From Deltaproteobacteria bacterium (GTDB lineage: Bacteria > Myxococcota_A > UBA9160 > SMWR01): a stretch of 34,639 nt of DNA. The notes beneath the pieces are model-generated. The model searched no databases. It saw only the letters and a program-made list of their open reading frames with translations, and was not told the origin of the DNA. Positions 31,345-34,639 of the stretch are shown piece after piece. The stretch covers positions 1 to 34,639 of the forward strand of contig JAHEEJ010000004.1 of the NCBI GenBank assembly GCA_024640705.1, read 5' to 3'. The position numbers and the translations under genes are program-made. Within the stretch, counting starts at the first letter, position 1, and every line of letters starts with the position of its first letter.

Positions 31345-32088
31345 ATGACCACCAATCATCCGAGGTGTCGCCACCTCCTCACCACTCCTGTCGGGATCGC
31401 CGCAATCGCTGTTGCGGCATTCGCAGCGCTGCTTCCCGCGCTCGCGCTGGCCGCGGGAGCAGAGGCCCTCGTCGCGACCAGTGTCTGCGAAGCGCACGAA
31501 CTCCGGGCGCTCCAGGAAAAGGACCCCGATCTCAAAATCGAGATCCCGAAGAAATTCGATACCCCGTGGCCGAGTCGCGACGCATGCCTTTCCCACGCCG
31601 CTGCGCTCGATGAAGACACGCCCGGGCTCGTACAGCCGATTCCCTTCAGCCACAAGCATCACGCGGGCAAGTTCAAGATCGACTGTCAGTACTGCCATTC
31701 CGGCACGGACTGGAGTCCTGCGGCCGGGGTTCCCCCCGTCGAACTCTGCATGGGCTGCCACAGCCAGTTTCCCGCGAGCTACGACGAGCTTTCGGGCATC
31801 CGTACGCTGAAGGAGCACTGGGAAAAAAAGGAGCCGATCGAGTGGCTCCAGGTGCACCGGCTTCCGGAACACGTCCAGTTCCGCCACAACCGGCACCTCC
31901 AGGCAGAGCCGCCAGTGGATTGCCAGCTGTGCCATGGGCTCGTCCAGGAATTCGACAAGGTTTTCGTTTTCGAAGATACGAAGCGCTGGCCCTGGGGCTT
32001 GCCCACCCGGACGCTCGAGATGGGTTGGTGCATTCAATGTCACCGCGAGAAGAAGGTTTCACAGGATTGTTACACCTGCCACTACTAG
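31345..32088 (+). CDS. actA: Pentahaem c-type cytochrome, ActA-like subunit of alternative complex III
   Basis: This 247-residue exported cytochrome has a hydrophobic segment at about 14-38 (signal peptide or anchor) and five CXXCH haem motifs: C114-H118, C135-H139, C193-H197, C229-H233 and C242-H246. Distal ligand candidates are in PFSHKHHAGK and QFRHNRHLQ. The pattern is that of the cytochrome c3/c7-like ActA subunit, which passes electrons between the iron-sulfur subunit and downstream acceptors at the periplasmic face. ATG 31345 is chosen because it places the hydrophobic segment correctly; TTG 31306 upstream is in frame but less likely. The next gene, 39 bp on, is ActB-like, which strongly supports an ACIII (quinol:electron acceptor oxidoreductase) locus. 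A nitrite- or sulfur-linked cytochrome is a less likely alternative. Confidence 0.88.
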   Translation: MTTNHPRCRHLLTTPVGIAAIAVAAFAALLPALALAAGAEALVATSVCEAHELRALQEKDPDLKIEIPKKFDTPWPSRDACLSHAAALDEDTPGLVQPIPFSHKHHAGKFKIDCQYCHSGTDWSPAAGVPPVELCMGCHSQFPASYDELSGIRTLKEHWEKKEPIEWLQVHRLPEHVQFRHNRHLQAEPPVDCQLCHGLVQEFDKVFVFEDTKRWPWGLPTRTLEMGWCIQCHREKKVSQDCYTCHY

Positions 32089-32127
32089 GCGGTGGCTGAC
32101 TGGGGAAGTCCCCGGGGATAGGAATTG

Positions 32128-34639
32128 ATGGCCGAAATTGATCGTCGCAATTTTCTGAAGCTCGTCGGTGTGAGTGCCGGCGCAGCTGCGGCCAGCGGTT
32201 GCAGTGATCCCGTTCAGAAGCTGATCCCCTATGTCGTTCAACCCGAAGAGATCACTCCGGGCATTGCGGTCATCTACGCGTCGACCTGCCAGGAGTGCCC
32301 GGCGGGCTGCGGACTTCACGTGCGCACCCGCGAAGGTCGCCCGATCAAGCTCGAGGGGAATCCCGATCATCCGGTCAACCGGGGCGCGCTGTGCGCCCGC
32401 GGGCAGGCCAGCATCGGCCGAACCTATCTGCCGGATCGCTATCCGGGGCCGCTGAAGCGCGAGACGGATGGCGGGCTTGTGCCCATCACCTGGGAAGAGG
32501 CGCACGCGCTGATGGCTGAGAAAGCCGCTGCCGCGGGCGACAGAACCCATGTCCTCGGCGGATCGGTGGGGCCGACACTGAGCGGCGTGATCGATCAATG
32601 GATCGCCGCGGTGGGAGCCGGCGGGCGCACCGTCTACGAGCCGTTCGATTACACGGCGCTGAAGGAAGCTTCGAGCTCCGTCTTCGGCGTTGCGAGCCAG
32701 CCGCGTTTCGATCTTTCGCAAGCCGACTTGGTCATCGACTTCGGTTCCGACTTCCTCGAGAGCTGGACGTCGCCCGTCGAACACGGACGGCAGTTTGCGG
32801 CTGCGCGGCGGGTCGACCAGGAAGGTGGTGGAGCCCGACTCGTGTACGTCGGACCGCGGCTCACGCTCACTGCCGGCAATGCCGACGAGTGGTTGCCCGC
32901 GAAGCCCGGCAGCGAAGGCGTGCTCGCGCTCGGCATCGCGCGCGCGGCGCTCGACGCGGCGCGGAGCAGTGGTGCAGAAGTTCCCGATGCGGATCGGCTC
33001 CGCGGAATTCTCAGCGGCTATGGCGCGAACTCCGTTTCGACGATCGCGGAAGTTCCCGCAGCGACGATCCGGAAGCTCGGCAAGGCAATGCTCGCCGCCG
33101 ACCGACCCGTTGCTCTGCCGCCGGGCGTCGCGCTGACGAGTCAGCGCGCCACGGCCACGACGGCTGCGGTCCTGATCCTCAACGCGGTGGTCGGAGCGAT
33201 CGGCAAAACCGTCTTCGTGGTGCCCGACGGAAACGCGGCCGATCAGGTTGCGAGCTTCCGAGAGATGACCCAGCTCGTCAAACGGATGAATGCGGGATCC
33301 ATCTCGCTGCTGCTGATCCACGATTCGAACCCCGTCTACTCGATGCCCGGCGATTCGGGCTTTGCGGCGGCTCTCGAGAAGGTCGACTTCGTGATCTCGA
33401 CCGCCTCCGGGCCCGACGAAACCAGTGAGCGAGCGGATCTGATCCTTCCCGACCACACGCCGATGGAATCCTGGGGAGATCACGCCCCGCGACCGGGTGT
33501 GCGTTCGCTCATCCAGCCGACCGTTCGCCCGCTGTACGACACCCGCGCGTTCGGCGACACGCTGATCGAGTCCGCCAAGGTGATGGGCGAAGCCGTTGCC
33601 GCCGAGTTGCCGAGCGGAAGCTTCCGCACGGTTCTCGAAGAGGCGTGGTCCGATACCGACTTCCGCGCGGCGCTCGCCGCGGGTGGCGTGTTCGGCGAAG
33701 AGGCCGCGGCTGGCACGCTGACACTCGCAACGGGTATTTCGAGCCTCAGTTTCAAGGAGCCCCGCTTCGAAGGGGAAGGCCCGTTCGTGCTGCTTCCGGT
33801 TCCCTCCCCGCTGCTTTCCGACGGGCGCAGTGCGAATCTGCCGTGGCTGCAGGAAACGCCCGACCCGGTCATGAAGGTGACCTGGAACTCGTGGGCCGAG
33901 ATCAGCCACGCGTCCGCAGAGACGCTCGGCGTCGAATACGGCGACGTGCTCGCCGTTCGGACGAGTGCGGGCGTGGTCGAGTTGCCGGTCGTGCCGAGAG
34001 GCGGAATCCGAGACGACGTCATCGCGATTGCGATCGGCCAGGGTCACAACGTCGGCTTCTACGCTTCGCGCGTCGAAGCTGGCAAAGCCGGTGGAACGCG
34101 CGGCGTGAACGTGATCTCGATCCTGCCCGCGCTGACCGACGAATCGGGAGGCCGCGCCTGGTTGACGGCGCGCGCCAGCGTGCGCGCAACCGGAGCCCAC
34201 CGCCGGATCGCCAAGACGCAGGAGTTCGACAACAAGCGCGGCCGCCAACTCGGCGAATCCGTCTCGCTCCTCGCACTCGCAGAGGGCGCCAAGGCTGCGG
34301 AATCGCAAGGCGACGGCCACGCTGGCGGCCACGGCGAGAGCCAGGCCGACGCGCACGGAGGCGGGCACGGCGGAGGCCACGAGATTCTCAAGCCCTTCGA
34401 CCCCGTGGACGACAGCACCGCGGCAAGCGAATACCGCTGGGGGATGGCGATCGACCTCGATCGCTGCAACGGCTGTAGCGCGTGCATCGTCGCGTGTTCG
34501 ATCGAGAACAACGTGCTCACGGTGGGCGAGGAGATGGTCCTGCTCGATCGCCAGATGCAATGGCTGCGGATCGAGCGTTTCATCGGCGACGGCTACCAGG
34601 AACTCGTCACGGGCCGCAACCTTCCGACGGATCACGAAG
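32128..34639 (+). CDS. actB: ActB-like Tat-exported molybdopterin-oxidoreductase/iron-sulfur protein (3' end missing)
   Basis: The frame opens at ATG 32128 behind AGGA and stays open to the window end, so 837 residues are visible. The N-terminus is a Tat signal (DRRNFLKLVGVSAG) followed by ASGC, a possible lipobox (C25). Residues of about 50-700 are a molybdopterin-oxidoreductase-like domain, including the 4Fe-4S pattern C54-x2-C57-x3-C61-x27-C89 and DHTPMESWGDHAPRPG. A flexible linker with five histidines (731-751) leads to the ferredoxin-like domain, whose first motif, C780-C783-C786-C790 (CNGCSACIVACSIENN), lies just before the cut. The order MopB-like then ferredoxin-like is that of ActB in ACIII, which transfers electrons from quinol oxidation to haems. 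Whether the first domain binds any cofactor is unknown. Its neighbour ActA and its length agree with ACIII. Confidence 0.9.
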   Translation, partial: MAEIDRRNFLKLVGVSAGAAAASGCSDPVQKLIPYVVQPEEITPGIAVIYASTCQECPAGCGLHVRTREGRPIKLEGNPDHPVNRGALCARGQASIGRTYLPDRYPGPLKRETDGGLVPITWEEAHALMAEKAAAAGDRTHVLGGSVGPTLSGVIDQWIAAVGAGGRTVYEPFDYTALKEASSSVFGVASQPRFDLSQADLVIDFGSDFLESWTSPVEHGRQFAAARRVDQEGGGARLVYVGPRLTLTAGNADEWLPAKPGSEGVLALGIARAALDAARSSGAEVPDADRLRGILSGYGANSVSTIAEVPAATIRKLGKAMLAADRPVALPPGVALTSQRATATTAAVLILNAVVGAIGKTVFVVPDGNAADQVASFREMTQLVKRMNAGSISLLLIHDSNPVYSMPGDSGFAAALEKVDFVISTASGPDETSERADLILPDHTPMESWGDHAPRPGVRSLIQPTVRPLYDTRAFGDTLIESAKVMGEAVAAELPSGSFRTVLEEAWSDTDFRAALAAGGVFGEEAAAGTLTLATGISSLSFKEPRFEGEGPFVLLPVPSPLLSDGRSANLPWLQETPDPVMKVTWNSWAEISHASAETLGVEYGDVLAVRTSAGVVELPVVPRGGIRDDVIAIAIGQGHNVGFYASRVEAGKAGGTRGVNVISILPALTDESGGRAWLTARASVRATGAHRRIAKTQEFDNKRGRQLGESVSLLALAEGAKAAESQGDGHAGGHGESQADAHGGGHGGGHEILKPFDPVDDSTAASEYRWGMAIDLDRCNGCSACIVACSIENNVLTVGEEMVLLDRQMQWLRIERFIGDGYQELVTGRNLPTDHE

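Noticed and set aside
30910-32043. Minus-strand open frame opposite the cytochrome gene and leader
   Set aside because: It is antisense to five CXXCH motifs and has no recognisable domain.
32059-34635. Very long minus-strand open frame (858 codons) opposite the ActB-like gene
   Set aside because: The plus-strand frame encodes clear Tat, 4Fe-4S and molybdopterin-oxidoreductase motifs. The antisense product is Arg/His/Asp-rich with no family features, as expected of a GC-rich shadow frame.

Overview
This is a GC-rich bacterial chromosomal window. The gene content suggests a deltaproteobacterial-grade lineage (Myxococcota- or Binatota-like): a DUF1302/DUF1329 pair, a two-partner secretion exoprotein beside a CHAT-domain protein, PEP-CTERM surface proteins, thrombospondin-3/dockerin-like exoproteins, and the start of an alternative complex III (ACIII) locus. 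That placement rests on family knowledge; the sequence contains no taxonomic marker such as rRNA. Twenty protein genes are supported, the first and last cut by the window ends. No tRNA, rRNA, CRISPR array, transposase or phage gene was seen.

Region 1 (3-11343) is a cell-surface/secretion locus. Five plus-strand genes follow one another with 8-bp gaps or stop/start overlaps, which indicates one transcript. They are a secreted TSP3/dockerin-like protein (5' end missing), a filamentous-haemagglutinin-type TpsA exoprotein, a beta-propeller PEP-CTERM protein, a second PEP-CTERM protein, and an exported TPR-CHAT protein with an intact His/Cys dyad. The TpsB outer-membrane transporter that would secrete TpsA lies convergent at 9622-11343.

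Region 2 (11521-17131, minus strand) is mostly housekeeping. hisS, speA and xthA run in series, followed by an AGCS amino-acid:cation symporter whose Shine-Dalgarno sequence can pair with its own leader. The HisS resembles the plant-organelle subclass.

Region 3 (17248-22316) has an FG-GAP/VCBS lipoprotein gene convergent with a HIT-family gene. Between them are two long GC-rich hairpins whose loops share a core in opposite orientation, resembling a dispersed palindromic repeat. A type IA topoisomerase follows, starting at TTG and ending in a lysine-rich, histone-H1-like tail.

Region 4 (22635-30717) has an unusually large DUF1302 outer-membrane protein convergent with a DUF1329 protein. A nested inverted repeat lies between them, and all three of its mismatches become G-U pairs in the DUF1329 (minus-strand) transcript. 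Divergent from DUF1329 is a two-component system whose kinase has almost no periplasmic loop. A small Trm112-like gene follows on the minus strand.

Region 5 (30718-34639) has a long non-coding leader, then a pentahaem cytochrome (ActA-like) and a Tat-exported molybdopterin-oxidoreductase-like iron-sulfur protein (ActB-like), which runs off the window end. This is the usual start of an ACIII respiratory operon.
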